A stretch of DNA of 64,000 nucleotides from an uncultured SAR86 cluster bacterium (GTDB lineage: Bacteria > Pseudomonadota > Gammaproteobacteria > Magnimaribacterales > Magnimaribacteraceae): the NCBI GenBank assembly GCA_902517565.1, contig CABYCU010000001.1:265933-329932 (forward strand), in the 5' to 3' direction. The first letter of the stretch is position 1, and each line of letters opens with the position of its first letter. The position numbers and the translations under genes were made by a program. Positions 35,170 to 44,936 of this stretch are shown piece by piece. A model generated the notes under the pieces. It was not told the origin of the DNA and did no database searches. It saw only the letters and a list, made by a program, of their open reading frames with translations.

Positions 35170-36420
35170 ATGAACTATAAAAAATTCTTTTCTGACGAAC
35201 TAATATCACTCAAATCACAAGGTCTCTACAGAAAATTTAGAGCTATCAACCGCAATAAGTCTAGTTTCCCTAAAGCCACAGAACGGTTCGAAGGAAAACA
35301 AAGAGAAGTGGAAGTATGGTGCAGCAATGACTACTTAAATCTAAGTCAACATCCTGAAGTAACCAAGACTTCTGTTGAAGTTATCAGTGAACTCGGAACA
35401 GGTTCCGGTGGAACAAGAAATATATCTGGAACTTCCACATATCATGTTGACCTCGAAGCTTTATTAGCCGATCTTCATAGCAAAGAAGCTGCCTTGCTTT
35501 TCCCTTCTGCTTATACCGCGAATCAATCTACTTTGTGGACTCTGTGTAAAAATTTGGAGGGAGTAGAAATTTTTTCTGATGAACTTAATCATGCTTCGCT
35601 CATTCAAGGTATTAAAAATGCAAATGTAGAATGTCATGTCTTCAGACATAACGATACAGAACATTTAGAAGAACTCATAAACAACGCAAATGCTGACTCA
35701 CCAAAAATTATAGTTTTCGAATCTCTTTATTCTATGGAAGGTCTCAGGTCACCACTTCAAAAGATCATAGAGATAGCAAAAAAGTACAATGCTTTGACAT
35801 ATTTAGACGAAGTACACTCAGTAGGTCTATATGGACCTGAGGGGAGGGGTATAACGGCTGAAAAGGGTCTAGAAGATGGTATCGACATCATCAACGGAAC
35901 TCTTTCAAAGGCATTTGGACAGATGGGAGGGTATGTAGCTGCTAATTCGGATATTATTGATTATATTAGGAGTTTTGCTCCTGGTTTTATTTTCACTTCT
36001 TCAATGAATCCTTCTATAGCAGCTGCGTCGATTACAAGTATCAAAATAGCCATGGCCTCTGAAGATCTCAGAGATAATATTAGGATCAATTCCGATCGTA
36101 TTAGACTTGGTTTGAGAGACCTCCAAATTCCTTTTCTAGAAAACGATAGTCACATAATTCCAATACACCTATACGATCCTAGGTTATGTAAAGAGGCTGC
36201 TAATCTTCTCTTAGAGAAGCATGGTATTTATATTCAGCCTATCTTCTATCCTACTGTACCTAAAGGAGATGAAAGATTTAGAGTCACAATAACACCTCGT
36301 CATGATGCTAGCGACATTCAACACTTTTTAGACGCTCTTGATGATGTATGGACAATTATGGATCTTAAGAGAGATAATTCTGCAGAAGCAGAAAAGCCAA
36401 TTGTAGCTAGAATTTATTAG
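35170..36420 (+). CDS. hemA: 5-aminolevulinate synthase (Shemin/C4 pathway)
   Basis: 416 residues of the alpha-oxoamine synthase family. ALAS-type features are [13 protein letters not shown] (50-62), [32 protein letters not shown] (H141), [15 protein letters not shown] (D213 for PLP), the PLP lysine K247 in [25 protein letters not shown] and [19 protein letters not shown]. These match ALAS better than KBL or BioF. It condenses glycine with succinyl-CoA. Most gammaproteobacteria instead make ALA from glutamyl-tRNA (GtrA/HemL), so this gene is unusual. It is divergent from the haem operon across a 108-nt spacer. Confidence 0.93.
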   Translation: MNYKKFFSDELISLKSQGLYRKFRAINRNKSSFPKATERFEGKQREVEVWCSNDYLNLSQHPEVTKTSVEVISELGTGSGGTRNISGTSTYHVDLEALLADLHSKEAALLFPSAYTANQSTLWTLCKNLEGVEIFSDELNHASLIQGIKNANVECHVFRHNDTEHLEELINNANADSPKIIVFESLYSMEGLRSPLQKIIEIAKKYNALTYLDEVHSVGLYGPEGRGITAEKGLEDGIDIINGTLSKAFGQMGGYVAANSDIIDYIRSFAPGFIFTSSMNPSIAAASITSIKIAMASEDLRDNIRINSDRIRLGLRDLQIPFLENDSHIIPIHLYDPRLCKEAANLLLEKHGIYIQPIFYPTVPKGDERFRVTITPRHDASDIQHFLDALDDVWTIMDLKRDNSAEAEKPIVARIY

Positions 36421-36834
36421 TTAGAGATCTCCATCTACTCTTACTTCGCTCTGGTTGATACTAAACTGTTCGCCATATCTAGCCTCAAGCTTTTTCTGAT
36501 TTTCAGAAATAACTTCTACGGGGTCTAAATCTAAAGCCATACATGCAGTTACCCAATACCACATAACGTCTCCGAGTTCTCTTTTCATATGAAAAATATT
36601 GTCTGCATCAGCAGGCTTACCCTGAAGAATCATTTTCTTAACTATCTCAACAAATTCTCCTGTTTCGCTCCCTAAGCCAAGTGCAGCAGTCAGTAAACGA
36701 GGTACATCAATAGGTGAATTATCTTGTATTTCTTCAAGAGATTTTTTTAGATCCTCTATTTTTAAACTAGGATCGCTAGTAACCTTTGTTACAAAATCAC
36801 AATAAGTTTCAAAGAATTTATCTGCATTATTCAT
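36421..36834 (-). CDS. MazG-like nucleotide pyrophosphohydrolase
   Basis: 137 residues, all-alpha. The metal site of the MazG/NTP-PPase superfamily appears as LGSETGEFVEIVKKM (ExxE) and MKRELGDVMWYWV (ExxD). It probably hydrolyses non-canonical or excess NTPs to NMP and PPi. It converges tail-to-tail with hemA with no gap. It is not the full-length two-domain MazG. Confidence 0.82.
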   Translation of the reverse strand: MNNADKFFETYCDFVTKVTSDPSLKIEDLKKSLEEIQDNSPIDVPRLLTAALGLGSETGEFVEIVKKMILQGKPADADNIFHMKRELGDVMWYWVTACMALDLDPVEVISENQKKLEARYGEQFSINQSEVRVDGDL

Positions 36835-36961
36835 CCTTTAATGATACCTAAAGAATAGGATATTAATAGAGACTTTAAATAATTTTGCGTACGGGTAAAA
36901 AATTTTTAATTTAAACTCAATTACTCAAGATTGAATCTTAATTCTTAGTTAAAATATAACA

Positions 36962-39127
36962 GTGGATGTATCTGAAATTTTTGAAAGTCTAAATGAACCT
37001 CAAAGGAATGCCGTAACTTCAGACTCAAAGAATTTATTGGTTCTTGCTGGAGCAGGTTCTGGAAAAACCAGAGTTATTGCTCATAGAGTAGCTTGGCTCA
37101 TTAAGGCTGAGAACATTAATCCACATTCTATTTTGACGGTAACTTTTACAAACAAAGCCTCTAGAGAAATGCGAGGTAGGATTGAAGATATTGTTCAAGA
37201 AGAGATGGGAAATTTCTGGTGCGGAACCTTTCATGGCATATCTCATAGATTATTAAGAACTCATTGGGAAGAGGCAGGTCTTAGGAAGGAATTTGCAATC
37301 CTAGATTCTGAAGATCAGTACAGAGTGATTAAAAGGGTCATTAAATCCATGGGTTTAGATGATACTAAATGGCCACCCCGTCAAGTTCAGTGGTTTATAA
37401 ATAAACAAAAAGATGAATGCAGGCGATCAAAAGATGTGGAAGTTGCAGATGATTATTTTGCAGAGAAAATGGCTGAAATTTATAAAGTTTATGAAGATTT
37501 ATGTGAACGTGAAAGTTTAGTAGATTTCGGAGAGCTTTTATTGAGGGTTTACATTTTACTCAAGACTAACGACGAGGTACTAACTCATTATCAAAGAAGA
37601 TTCAGTCATATTTTGGTAGATGAGTTTCAAGATACGAATGAGGTTCAATATCAATTTTTAGGATTGTTGGCGAATGGGGGTGCTAACTTCATGTCTGTTG
37701 GAGATGATGATCAATCAATTTATGGCTGGAGAGGTGCCAAGAGTGAAAACATCAATAGATTCACAAAGGATTATGAGAAGACCGAGGTAATAAGACTTGA
37801 ACAGAATTATAGATCCACATCAGTAATTTTAAACGCCGCAAATGCTGTTATTAAGAACAATCAAGGGCGAATGGGCAAGGAGCTCTGGACTGATCAAAAA
37901 GAAGGAGAGCCTATTTCCGTTTACTCAGCCTACAACGAAGATGATGAAGCAAGATATGTTGTCGGGAGTATTCAGAACTGGGTTAATCAAGGTAGAAACC
38001 TTGACGAGGTGGCTATTCTTTATAGATCTAATGCTCAATCCAGAGTATTGGAAGAAGCAATTCTAAGAGAAGCTCTGCCTTATAAGATATACGGGGGGTT
38101 AAGGTTTTACGAAAGGGCAGAGATAAAAAATGCCATGAGTTATTTAAGACTTATTTATGGAAGAGAGGATGATGCTGCATTCGAGAGAGTGATAAACATT
38201 CCCCCTCGAGGAATCGGTGCTAAAACGATTGATATTATTAGGGCAAAGGCAGCTGAGAAAAGTATTTCATTATGGAAGGCGTGTGAAGAATTAATAGATA
38301 TTGAGGGTTTCACTCCAAGGGCCTCCCAAGCCATTCAAGGTTTTATGTCTAGTTTTAATTTACTTGAAGAAGACACGAAAGACTTACAACTGAGAGATAT
38401 TGTTGATATGGCAATAGAAAGAAGTGGACTGATTCAATATCACAAGAAAGAGGCAGGAGAAAAAGGAAGAACCCGAGTTGAGAATCTATCGGAATTAGTT
38501 GGGGCAGCAAGAGATTTTGAGCCCGATTCTTTTGAAGAAATAGAAGAGAGTGCTTTAAAGAAGTTTATTGATCATGCTGCTCTTGATGCAGGAGAAACCC
38601 AAGCATCTGATCATGAATCAGCTATACAGCTCATGACATTGCATTCAGCAAAAGGTTTAGAGTTTCCTTTAGTGTTCGTTACTGGATTTGAAGAAGGGTT
38701 ATTTCCTCACAAACTATCTATTGAAGATCCAAATCAGCTTCAAGAAGAAAGACGACTATGCTACGTCGGCATGACTAGATCTATGGAAAAGCTCTATATA
38801 ACTCATGCTGAAATGAGGAACTTATATGGCTCGGAAAACTTTAACCCTGTCTCAAGGTTTTTAAGGGAGATACCGGATGAACTAACATTAGAAGTAAGGA
38901 CTGGAGGGAATGTTTCAAGATCATCTAAATTTCCTTCAAAAAAAATGTCTGCAGAAGTCCCGAACACCGAGTTTAAATTAGGTCAAAGAGTTCTGCATGA
39001 AGCCTTCGGAGAGGGGGTTATTCTGAATTACGAAGGGCAGGGGTCAAACGCAAGGGTGGAAGTAAATTTTGATTCCAGTCAAACTAAGTGGTTAATGGTT
39101 ACTTACGCTAAACTGCAACAAATATGA
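36962..39127 (+). CDS. uvrD: DNA helicase II (UvrD/PcrA-type)
   Basis: 721 residues, GTG start, family length. SF1A motifs are clear: LAGAGSGKTRVIAHR (Walker A), TVTFTNKASREMR, LVDEFQDTN, GDDDQSIYGWRGA, QNYRST, MTLHSAKGLEFPLVF and ERRLCYVGMTR. The C-terminal RNA-polymerase/DNA-binding Tudor-like tail is present (FKLGQRVLHEAFGEGVI). It unwinds DNA 3'-5' in excision and mismatch repair. Its stop codon overlaps the possible ATG of the TRAP binding-protein gene. Confidence 0.95.
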   Translation: MDVSEIFESLNEPQRNAVTSDSKNLLVLAGAGSGKTRVIAHRVAWLIKAENINPHSILTVTFTNKASREMRGRIEDIVQEEMGNFWCGTFHGISHRLLRTHWEEAGLRKEFAILDSEDQYRVIKRVIKSMGLDDTKWPPRQVQWFINKQKDECRRSKDVEVADDYFAEKMAEIYKVYEDLCERESLVDFGELLLRVYILLKTNDEVLTHYQRRFSHILVDEFQDTNEVQYQFLGLLANGGANFMSVGDDDQSIYGWRGAKSENINRFTKDYEKTEVIRLEQNYRSTSVILNAANAVIKNNQGRMGKELWTDQKEGEPISVYSAYNEDDEARYVVGSIQNWVNQGRNLDEVAILYRSNAQSRVLEEAILREALPYKIYGGLRFYERAEIKNAMSYLRLIYGREDDAAFERVINIPPRGIGAKTIDIIRAKAAEKSISLWKACEELIDIEGFTPRASQAIQGFMSSFNLLEEDTKDLQLRDIVDMAIERSGLIQYHKKEAGEKGRTRVENLSELVGAARDFEPDSFEEIEESALKKFIDHAALDAGETQASDHESAIQLMTLHSAKGLEFPLVFVTGFEEGLFPHKLSIEDPNQLQEERRLCYVGMTRSMEKLYITHAEMRNLYGSENFNPVSRFLREIPDELTLEVRTGGNVSRSSKFPSKKMSAEVPNTEFKLGQRVLHEAFGEGVILNYEGQGSNARVEVNFDSSQTKWLMVTYAKLQQI

Positions 39128-39141
39128 GAAAGGTAAAAAGA

Positions 39142-40239
39142 ATGAAACAATTATTAATTATCGCTTTAACTTTATTATTTATTTCTTGCACAGAAGTTGA
39201 GGAGTTGGAGCGGGAAGCTCAGAGTTGTTTTTCAAATGGCAGTGCAAGTTATAAGTGGACCATGGTAACAACATGGCCCAAGAACTTTCCAGGATTGGGC
39301 ATGGGTCCAGAAAATTTTTCTAAGTATGTTGATGAAATGACTTGTGGAAGAATGAAAATAAAAGTTTATGGTGCGGGAGAATTTGTTCCAGCACTGGGTG
39401 TCTTTGATGCAGTTTCACAAGGTAATGTGCAGCTTGGGCATGGAGCATCTTATTATTGGACCGGAAAAGTAAAATCTTCCCAATTTTTTACGGCCGTTCC
39501 ATTTGGCTTAACTGCTCAGGAGATGAACGGATGGCTAAACTATGGAGGTGGAATGGAGCTATGGGAGGAGGCCTATGCGCCTTTTAATCTTATACCACTT
39601 GCAGGAGGGAACTCAGGAGTTCAAATGGCTGGATGGTTTAAAAAGCAAATTAACTCTCTAGATGATCTAAAAGGCTTAAAGATGAGAATACCTGGATTAG
39701 CTGGTGAGGTCTTCACAAGAGCAGGTGCAGAAACAGTTACTCTTCCAGGTAATGAGATTTTTTTATCCTTACAACAGGGAGTTGTTGATGCTGCAGAATG
39801 GGTGGGGCCATACAATGACCTTACTTTTGGATTCCATCAAGTTGCTGATTATTACTACTACCCTGGATGGCACGAACCAGGATCAACCCTAGAAATTATA
39901 ATCAATAAAGAGGCTTATGAAGCTTTACCGGATGATCTTAAAGCCGTAATCAAATATGCAGCTAAGTCAGCCAATCAAGAGATGCTTGATGAATATACCG
40001 CAAGAAATAATAAAGCGCTCACTGAATTAATCGAGAAGCATAATGTAGATCTGAGAAAGCTTCCTGATAGTGTCTTAATAGAACTAAAAAGAATCACCGA
40101 TGATGTAATGCAAGATTTTATTCAAGACGATCCTATGGCTCAAAAAGTTTATAAATCATATACAGAGTTTAAAGAACAAGTCATTAACTATCATAGAATC
40201 TCTGAGAAGGCGTATATAGACACAAGAGAGTTAGATTGA
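39142..40239 (+). CDS. TRAP transporter substrate-binding lipoprotein, TakP-like
   Basis: 365 residues from the ATG at 39142, chosen because AAAGG lies 8 nt upstream and the product then begins with a clean lipoprotein signal peptide (lipobox FISC, C16). An ATG at 39124 overlapping the uvrD stop would add six residues. The DctP fold carries WTMVTTWPKNFPG, KMRIPGLAGEVF (conserved Arg for the substrate carboxylate), EWVGPYNDLTFG and YYYYPGWHEPG. The latter two are typical of the 2-oxoacid/lactate-binding TakP branch. Its permeases appear to be the dctQ-dctM pair on the opposite strand about 1.6 kb downstream. Confidence 0.87.
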   Translation: MKQLLIIALTLLFISCTEVEELEREAQSCFSNGSASYKWTMVTTWPKNFPGLGMGPENFSKYVDEMTCGRMKIKVYGAGEFVPALGVFDAVSQGNVQLGHGASYYWTGKVKSSQFFTAVPFGLTAQEMNGWLNYGGGMELWEEAYAPFNLIPLAGGNSGVQMAGWFKKQINSLDDLKGLKMRIPGLAGEVFTRAGAETVTLPGNEIFLSLQQGVVDAAEWVGPYNDLTFGFHQVADYYYYPGWHEPGSTLEIIINKEAYEALPDDLKAVIKYAAKSANQEMLDEYTARNNKALTELIEKHNVDLRKLPDSVLIELKRITDDVMQDFIQDDPMAQKVYKSYTEFKEQVINYHRISEKAYIDTRELD

Positions 40240-40850
40240 GGAATCTGGAAGTAAAAGATTTAGGTCTTATTGAATATCATGAAGCCTTACGGCTCATGAC
40301 CGCTACAACACAACAAAAAAAGGGTGATGAAATTGATGAGGTTTGGTTAGCTGAGCATAATCCTGTTTATACGCTGGGGCACGCTGCAAAAGAAGAGAAT
40401 ATCTTCTTAAAAAATGATATCCCCATCATAAGATCAGATCGAGGAGGCCAAGTGACCTATCATAGCCATGGACAGTTAATGATCTACTTCTTGTTAAATC
40501 TAAGAAGGCTCAGATGGGGACCAAAAAAACTAATTTGTGAACTTGAGCAGCTAATAATAGATCTCCTTTCGCATTATGGAATTTCATCAAAAAGAATATC
40601 TGGAGCTCCAGGAATTTACGTTGAAAACAAAAAGATCGCTTCAGTAGGGCTTAAAATTACGAAAGGCCATTGTTATCACGGAATAAGTCTAAATGTTGAT
40701 ATGGATACTAAACCTTTTGAAAATATTATAACTTGTGGCATCGAGTCACTTGAAGTGACTCAGGTAAGTGATATTGCAGACATCTCGATGAACCAGATAA
40801 AAGTTGATCTAATCAAGATACTCAAATTGCGTAACTCCGAAGCAGCCTAA
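40236..40850 (+). CDS. lipB: Octanoyl-ACP:protein N-octanoyltransferase
   Basis: 204 residues, TTG start overlapping the stop of the TRAP gene (TTGA). Motifs are YTLGHAAKEENI, RSDRGGQVTYHSHGQLMIY, the catalytic Lys in KIASVGLKI and the catalytic Cys in ITCGIES. It moves octanoate from ACP to lipoyl domains, the first step of lipoate synthesis, followed by LipA encoded immediately after (1-nt overlap). Confidence 0.93.
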   Translation: MRNLEVKDLGLIEYHEALRLMTATTQQKKGDEIDEVWLAEHNPVYTLGHAAKEENIFLKNDIPIIRSDRGGQVTYHSHGQLMIYFLLNLRRLRWGPKKLICELEQLIIDLLSHYGISSKRISGAPGIYVENKKIASVGLKITKGHCYHGISLNVDMDTKPFENIITCGIESLEVTQVSDIADISMNQIKVDLIKILKLRNSEAA

Positions 40851-41806
40851 TGAATAATTTGATCCCTACTAAGACCATTAAGGATAATGGAGTAATCGCT
40901 ATCAAAAATGGAATAAAACCTAATCCTAATAAACTAGTACCTATTGAAAGAAAGCCTACCTGGCTAAGGGTTAAATCTCAAAACTCAGCTAAATATAGAG
41001 AGTTAAAGAATATTGTTAGCTATAAGAAATTACATACAGTATGTGAAGAAGCAATGTGTCCAAATATTCAAGAATGCTGGAGTCACGGAACGGCTACTTT
41101 TATGTTGCTTGGATCTGTTTGCACCAGAGCATGTAAATTCTGTGCAGTAGATACAGGCAACCCTAAGGGCAAGTTAGATAGAGAAGAACCTCAAAAAGTT
41201 GCTAATTCAATAGCTCATATGAATCTAAAGTACGCGGTACTAACCTCAGTAAATAGAGATGATTTGCATGATGGAGGTGCAGAACACTTTTCTGAAACCA
41301 TAAAGTCAATTAAAGAAAAAGCACCAAAAGTTATTATTGAGGCATTGGTTCCAGATTTCCTGGGAAAGACAGAATCAATCGAAACACTTATGGATTCAAA
41401 TTTAGAGGTTTTTGCACAGAACCTTGAGACGGTCAAAAGGTTAACAAAGGAAGTGAGAGATCCGAGGGCAGGATATGAACAAACACTAAATGTTTTGTCT
41501 TATGCAAAAGAATACAACCCTTTAGTTATAACTAAAACAAGCTTAATGCTAGGTTTGGGTGAGACCGAGAAAGAGATAAGAGAATCATTTTTTGATATTA
41601 AAGACTCGGGGGTCGATGTATTAACATTGGGTCAATATATGAGACCTACCATAAATCATTTACCTGTCGTGAAGTGGTACTCACCTCAAGAATTCAAATA
41701 CTATAAAGATTTGGCATTAGATTTTGGTTTTTTAGAAGTAGCTTCTGGACCTATGGTCAGATCTTCTTATAGGGCAGATAGAATTGCCCACCTTGTCTCA
41801 GGCTAG
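40850..41806 (+). CDS. lipA: Lipoyl synthase
   Basis: 318 residues. Auxiliary-cluster cysteines lie in CEEAMCPNIQEC and the radical-SAM cysteines in CTRACKFCAVD; the C-terminal Ser ligand follows GPMVRSSYRAD. It inserts two sulfurs into octanoyl groups on 2-oxoacid dehydrogenases and GcvH. It is translationally coupled to lipB, and its 3' end overlaps the convergent dctM gene by 4 nt. Confidence 0.96.
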   Translation: MNNLIPTKTIKDNGVIAIKNGIKPNPNKLVPIERKPTWLRVKSQNSAKYRELKNIVSYKKLHTVCEEAMCPNIQECWSHGTATFMLLGSVCTRACKFCAVDTGNPKGKLDREEPQKVANSIAHMNLKYAVLTSVNRDDLHDGGAEHFSETIKSIKEKAPKVIIEALVPDFLGKTESIETLMDSNLEVFAQNLETVKRLTKEVRDPRAGYEQTLNVLSYAKEYNPLVITKTSLMLGLGETEKEIRESFFDIKDSGVDVLTLGQYMRPTINHLPVVKWYSPQEFKYYKDLALDFGFLEVASGPMVRSSYRADRIAHLVSG

Positions 41807-43176
41807 CTTCCATAAACGGCTCGCGGGAGAGCAGTAACCAGTTCCGGGAATATAGCTAGGCCAATTAAGACAGCTAATTGTATTACGATAAAAGGAATTA
41901 CTCCTCTATAGATATCTTTAGTTGCAAGACTATCGGGTGCTACTCCTCTCAAATAGAAGAGAGCAAAGCCAAATGGTGGAGTTAGGAATGAAGTTTGAAG
42001 ATTTATGGCAATCATTATTCCTAACCATATGGGGTCAACGCCTAGCATTAATAATGCAGGGCCAACTATTGGGACGACCACTAAAGTTATTTGAATAAAA
42101 TCTAAAATAAATCCCAGCAGAAATATTATTATCATTACAACAAACACAGCACCAAAAGCTCCGCCAGGTAATTCTGTAAATATGCTAGTTATAAGGTCAT
42201 CACCTCCAAACCCTCTAAAGACTAACGAAAATATGGATGAACCAAGTAAAATCATGAAGACCATGGCGGTAATTTCGGTGGTCGTCTCAACGGCCTCAGT
42301 TAGATTTTTTCTTGTTAAGCTGGTTTTACTAACTGCAAGCAGAATAGCTCCAAGAGCTCCAACACCGGCAGCTTCAGTTGGTGTCGCAATCCCCAGAAGA
42401 ATGGAACCTAAGACCGATGAAATAAGAATAAAAGGTGGAAGAAGTGAAAATAACATTATCTTCCATCTGCCTGAAGCTATAGTCGTTTCATGAGCCGGAG
42501 CCATTTTTGGAGAAAAATGTGCCCTGACTATTACGTATAGCGCGTAACAAAATACTAATATTATTCCCGGAACAATTGCTCCCATAAATAGATCACCAAC
42601 AGAAACTGTTCTAGCAGAAAAATTTCCAATACTTAATTGAGATTGTTGATAAGCAGATGAGAGAACATCTCCTAAAATGACAAGAGCTATTGAAGGAGGA
42701 ATAATTTGACCTAATGTTCCGGTAGCACATATCGTACCTGCGGCAAGACTTGGATCGTATTGTCTAGATAACATTATAGGTAATGAAATTAATCCCATTG
42801 CAATTACGGTTGCTCCTACTATCCCGGTACTTGCTGCTATAAGTGCACCTACGAATATTACTGATATAGCCAAACTACCTTTAAACCCTCCTATTACTTC
42901 TGCCATATTGCTCAACAGGTCTTGAGCTAAGTTAGATTTTTCAAGAAGAACGCCCATAAAAACAAAGAGAGGTATTGCAACCAATGTCATATTGGTCATA
43001 TCTCCATATAGTCTGTTTGGTATAGCACCCAGGAAAGCACTTTCAAATGTTCCAGTTAAGACTCCTATTCCGGCAAAGATAAGTGCAGTACCGGCAAGTG
43101 AGAATGCAACTGGAAATCCTGCAAGAAGAATTAGGCATATTACGCCAAACATCAATAAAGGTATAAACTCAACCAT
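41803..43176 (-). CDS. dctM: TRAP transporter large permease (DctM)
   Basis: 457 residues with twelve or more hydrophobic segments. Family stretches include GFPVAFSLAGTALIFAGIG, ATGIVGATVIAMGLISLP, GTLGQIIPPSIALVILGD and LNLQTSFLTPPFGFALFYLRGVAP-like end segments. It forms the sodium-driven carrier with DctQ, which it overlaps by 8 nt. Large hydrophilic loops near residue 225 separate the halves. Likely substrate class follows the TakP-like binding protein (2-oxo or hydroxy acids). Confidence 0.92.
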   Translation of the reverse strand: MVEFIPLLMFGVICLILLAGFPVAFSLAGTALIFAGIGVLTGTFESAFLGAIPNRLYGDMTNMTLVAIPLFVFMGVLLEKSNLAQDLLSNMAEVIGGFKGSLAISVIFVGALIAASTGIVGATVIAMGLISLPIMLSRQYDPSLAAGTICATGTLGQIIPPSIALVILGDVLSSAYQQSQLSIGNFSARTVSVGDLFMGAIVPGIILVFCYALYVIVRAHFSPKMAPAHETTIASGRWKIMLFSLLPPFILISSVLGSILLGIATPTEAAGVGALGAILLAVSKTSLTRKNLTEAVETTTEITAMVFMILLGSSIFSLVFRGFGGDDLITSIFTELPGGAFGAVFVVMIIIFLLGFILDFIQITLVVVPIVGPALLMLGVDPIWLGIMIAINLQTSFLTPPFGFALFYLRGVAPDSLATKDIYRGVIPFIVIQLAVLIGLAIFPELVTALPRAVYGS

Positions 43177-43666
43177 TCTTAAGTGTGATGTAAGATTTGA
43201 ATATTTCAGAAAGGCTTTGCAGTGCTAACAATAATGCAACGGCAATCAGTAAGGACTTTTGCAGAAATACGAACGGCAGTCCGTCAGGTTCGGGAGAGAC
43301 CTCCATTATCCTCCATGAGAATTCAACATAACCCCAAGAGTAAAAGAGTATTGTCCAGCATACAGGCTGTAAGAAAATGAGATTGCCTAATAAGTCTACG
43401 ATAGCCTTTTTTGAATCAGAAAAATTTCTATAAAAAATATCAACACGGACATGTGCACCTCGCTTTAGAGCAAATGCCGAACCCAATAAAAATAAAGCTC
43501 CATGAAGATATAGCACTACATCTTGTAATAATACTGAACCCATATCTAGGCCGTATCTCATCACAACAACAACACATGTCACTAAAACCATTACTGCGAC
43601 AAACCAAGAACAAATTTTTCCTGTTACTTCAGAGAAGTTATCTAAATAATTACTAATGCTTTCCAA
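43169..43666 (-). CDS. dctQ: TRAP transporter small permease (DctQ)
   Basis: 165 residues, four helices. GLDMGSVLLQDVVLYLHGALFLLG and KRGAHVRVDIFYRN are typical of the DctQ family of TakP-linked systems. It stands first in the dctQM pair and diverges from an acyl-CoA dehydrogenase gene. The binding-protein gene lies apart, beyond lipBA. Confidence 0.9.
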   Translation of the reverse strand: MESISNYLDNFSEVTGKICSWFVAVMVLVTCVVVVMRYGLDMGSVLLQDVVLYLHGALFLLGSAFALKRGAHVRVDIFYRNFSDSKKAIVDLLGNLIFLQPVCWTILFYSWGYVEFSWRIMEVSPEPDGLPFVFLQKSLLIAVALLLALQSLSEIFKSYITLKNG

Positions 43667-43721
43667 GGTAAATCTATTTTTTGTTAGTGTGAATTTGAAT
43701 TATAATTGAGGAGAGGTATAT

Positions 43722-44933
43722 ATGAACTTACAATTTACAGAAGAAGAATTAAATTTTCAAAAAGAAGTTAAAGATTGGATCAAAGATAATTATCCTGAGG
43801 ACATGAAAGAGAGGCTGATGAACTCTCCTAATGGACATGTTACTAAAGAAGAGCATGTGCAATGGCAGCAAGCACTTTTCGCCAAAGGTTGGGCGGGTAT
43901 AAATTGGCCTAAAGAATATGGCGGTGCCTCTTTTTCGGCCTCACAAAAATATTTATTTAGTAAAGAAATGGCAGCTGCTCGAGCCCCTGGATTCACTGCT
44001 TTTGGTATCTCTATGGTTGCCCCTGTAATTATGGCATTCGGGTCTGATGAACAAAAAGCTAAATATCTTCCAGATATACTCTCTTCAAAGGTATGGTGGT
44101 GTCAGGGATATTCTGAGCCGGGCTCAGGTTCTGATTTAGCTTCTCTTAAAACTAAAGCTGAAGATAAAGGAGATCACTATTTAGTGAATGGTGCAAAGAC
44201 ATGGACAACCATGGCACAACATGCGGATATGATTTTTTGTCTTGTTAGAACAAGCCAAGAAGATATAAGGCAAAAAGGTATTTCTTTCTTATTAATGGAT
44301 ATGCATTCAGATGGTATAGAGGTTCAACCTATAAATACTTTAGATAACACTCCCATAGGACATCACGAAGTAAACACTGTCTTTTTTGAAGACGTCAAAG
44401 TACCTAAAGAGAATCTTATTGGAGAAGAGGGTAAAGGCTGGACTTATGCAAAGTACTTACTTGAGTTTGAAAGAGGGAATGGATACTCTTCTGAGCTTCA
44501 CCAACAACTGCAACAAATTAAGAAGAAGGCAGAGACAGAGGATGTTAGTGGTTCCAAGCTATCCGAAGATCAAAATTTTAGGGAATCTGTTGCTGAGATT
44601 GAAATTCAAATTAACGCAATGGAAGCTACAGAACTAAGAATATTGGGCAGTTTAACCGCAGGCCAAAATGTTGGACCGGAATCCTCTTTGCTCAAAACAA
44701 GAGGTACTGAGATTGGACAGGCGATAACAGAATTAGCTGTTGAGTTAGTCGGTTACTACGGAATCCCTTTTAATAATCCAGGGCCTGAAATAGGAAATAA
44801 TGAGCCTGCAATTGGTAGCAGGTTTGCTAATACTGCAGCTCCTAGGTATTTTAATTATCGAAAAGCAAGTATCTATGCAGGATCAAATGAAGTTCAAAGG
44901 AATATCATGGCTAAGTTAGTTTTAGGCTTATAA
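43722..44933 (+). CDS. Acyl-CoA dehydrogenase
   Basis: 403 residues with the standard three-domain ACAD fold. Seen are AGINWPKEYGGA, flavin-binding WWCQGYSEPGSGSDLASLKT, GAKTWTTMAQHAD, a C-terminal helical domain and the ending YAGSNEVQRNIMAKLVLGL. A GGAGAGG ribosome site precedes the ATG, with TATAAT at 43701-43706. It may oxidise branched or cholesterol-type side-chain acyl-CoAs, as many proteobacterial members of this branch do, but chain specificity cannot be read here. Confidence 0.9.
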   Translation: MNLQFTEEELNFQKEVKDWIKDNYPEDMKERLMNSPNGHVTKEEHVQWQQALFAKGWAGINWPKEYGGASFSASQKYLFSKEMAAARAPGFTAFGISMVAPVIMAFGSDEQKAKYLPDILSSKVWWCQGYSEPGSGSDLASLKTKAEDKGDHYLVNGAKTWTTMAQHADMIFCLVRTSQEDIRQKGISFLLMDMHSDGIEVQPINTLDNTPIGHHEVNTVFFEDVKVPKENLIGEEGKGWTYAKYLLEFERGNGYSSELHQQLQQIKKKAETEDVSGSKLSEDQNFRESVAEIEIQINAMEATELRILGSLTAGQNVGPESSLLKTRGTEIGQAITELAVELVGYYGIPFNNPGPEIGNNEPAIGSRFANTAAPRYFNYRKASIYAGSNEVQRNIMAKLVLGL

Positions 44934-44936
44934 ATT

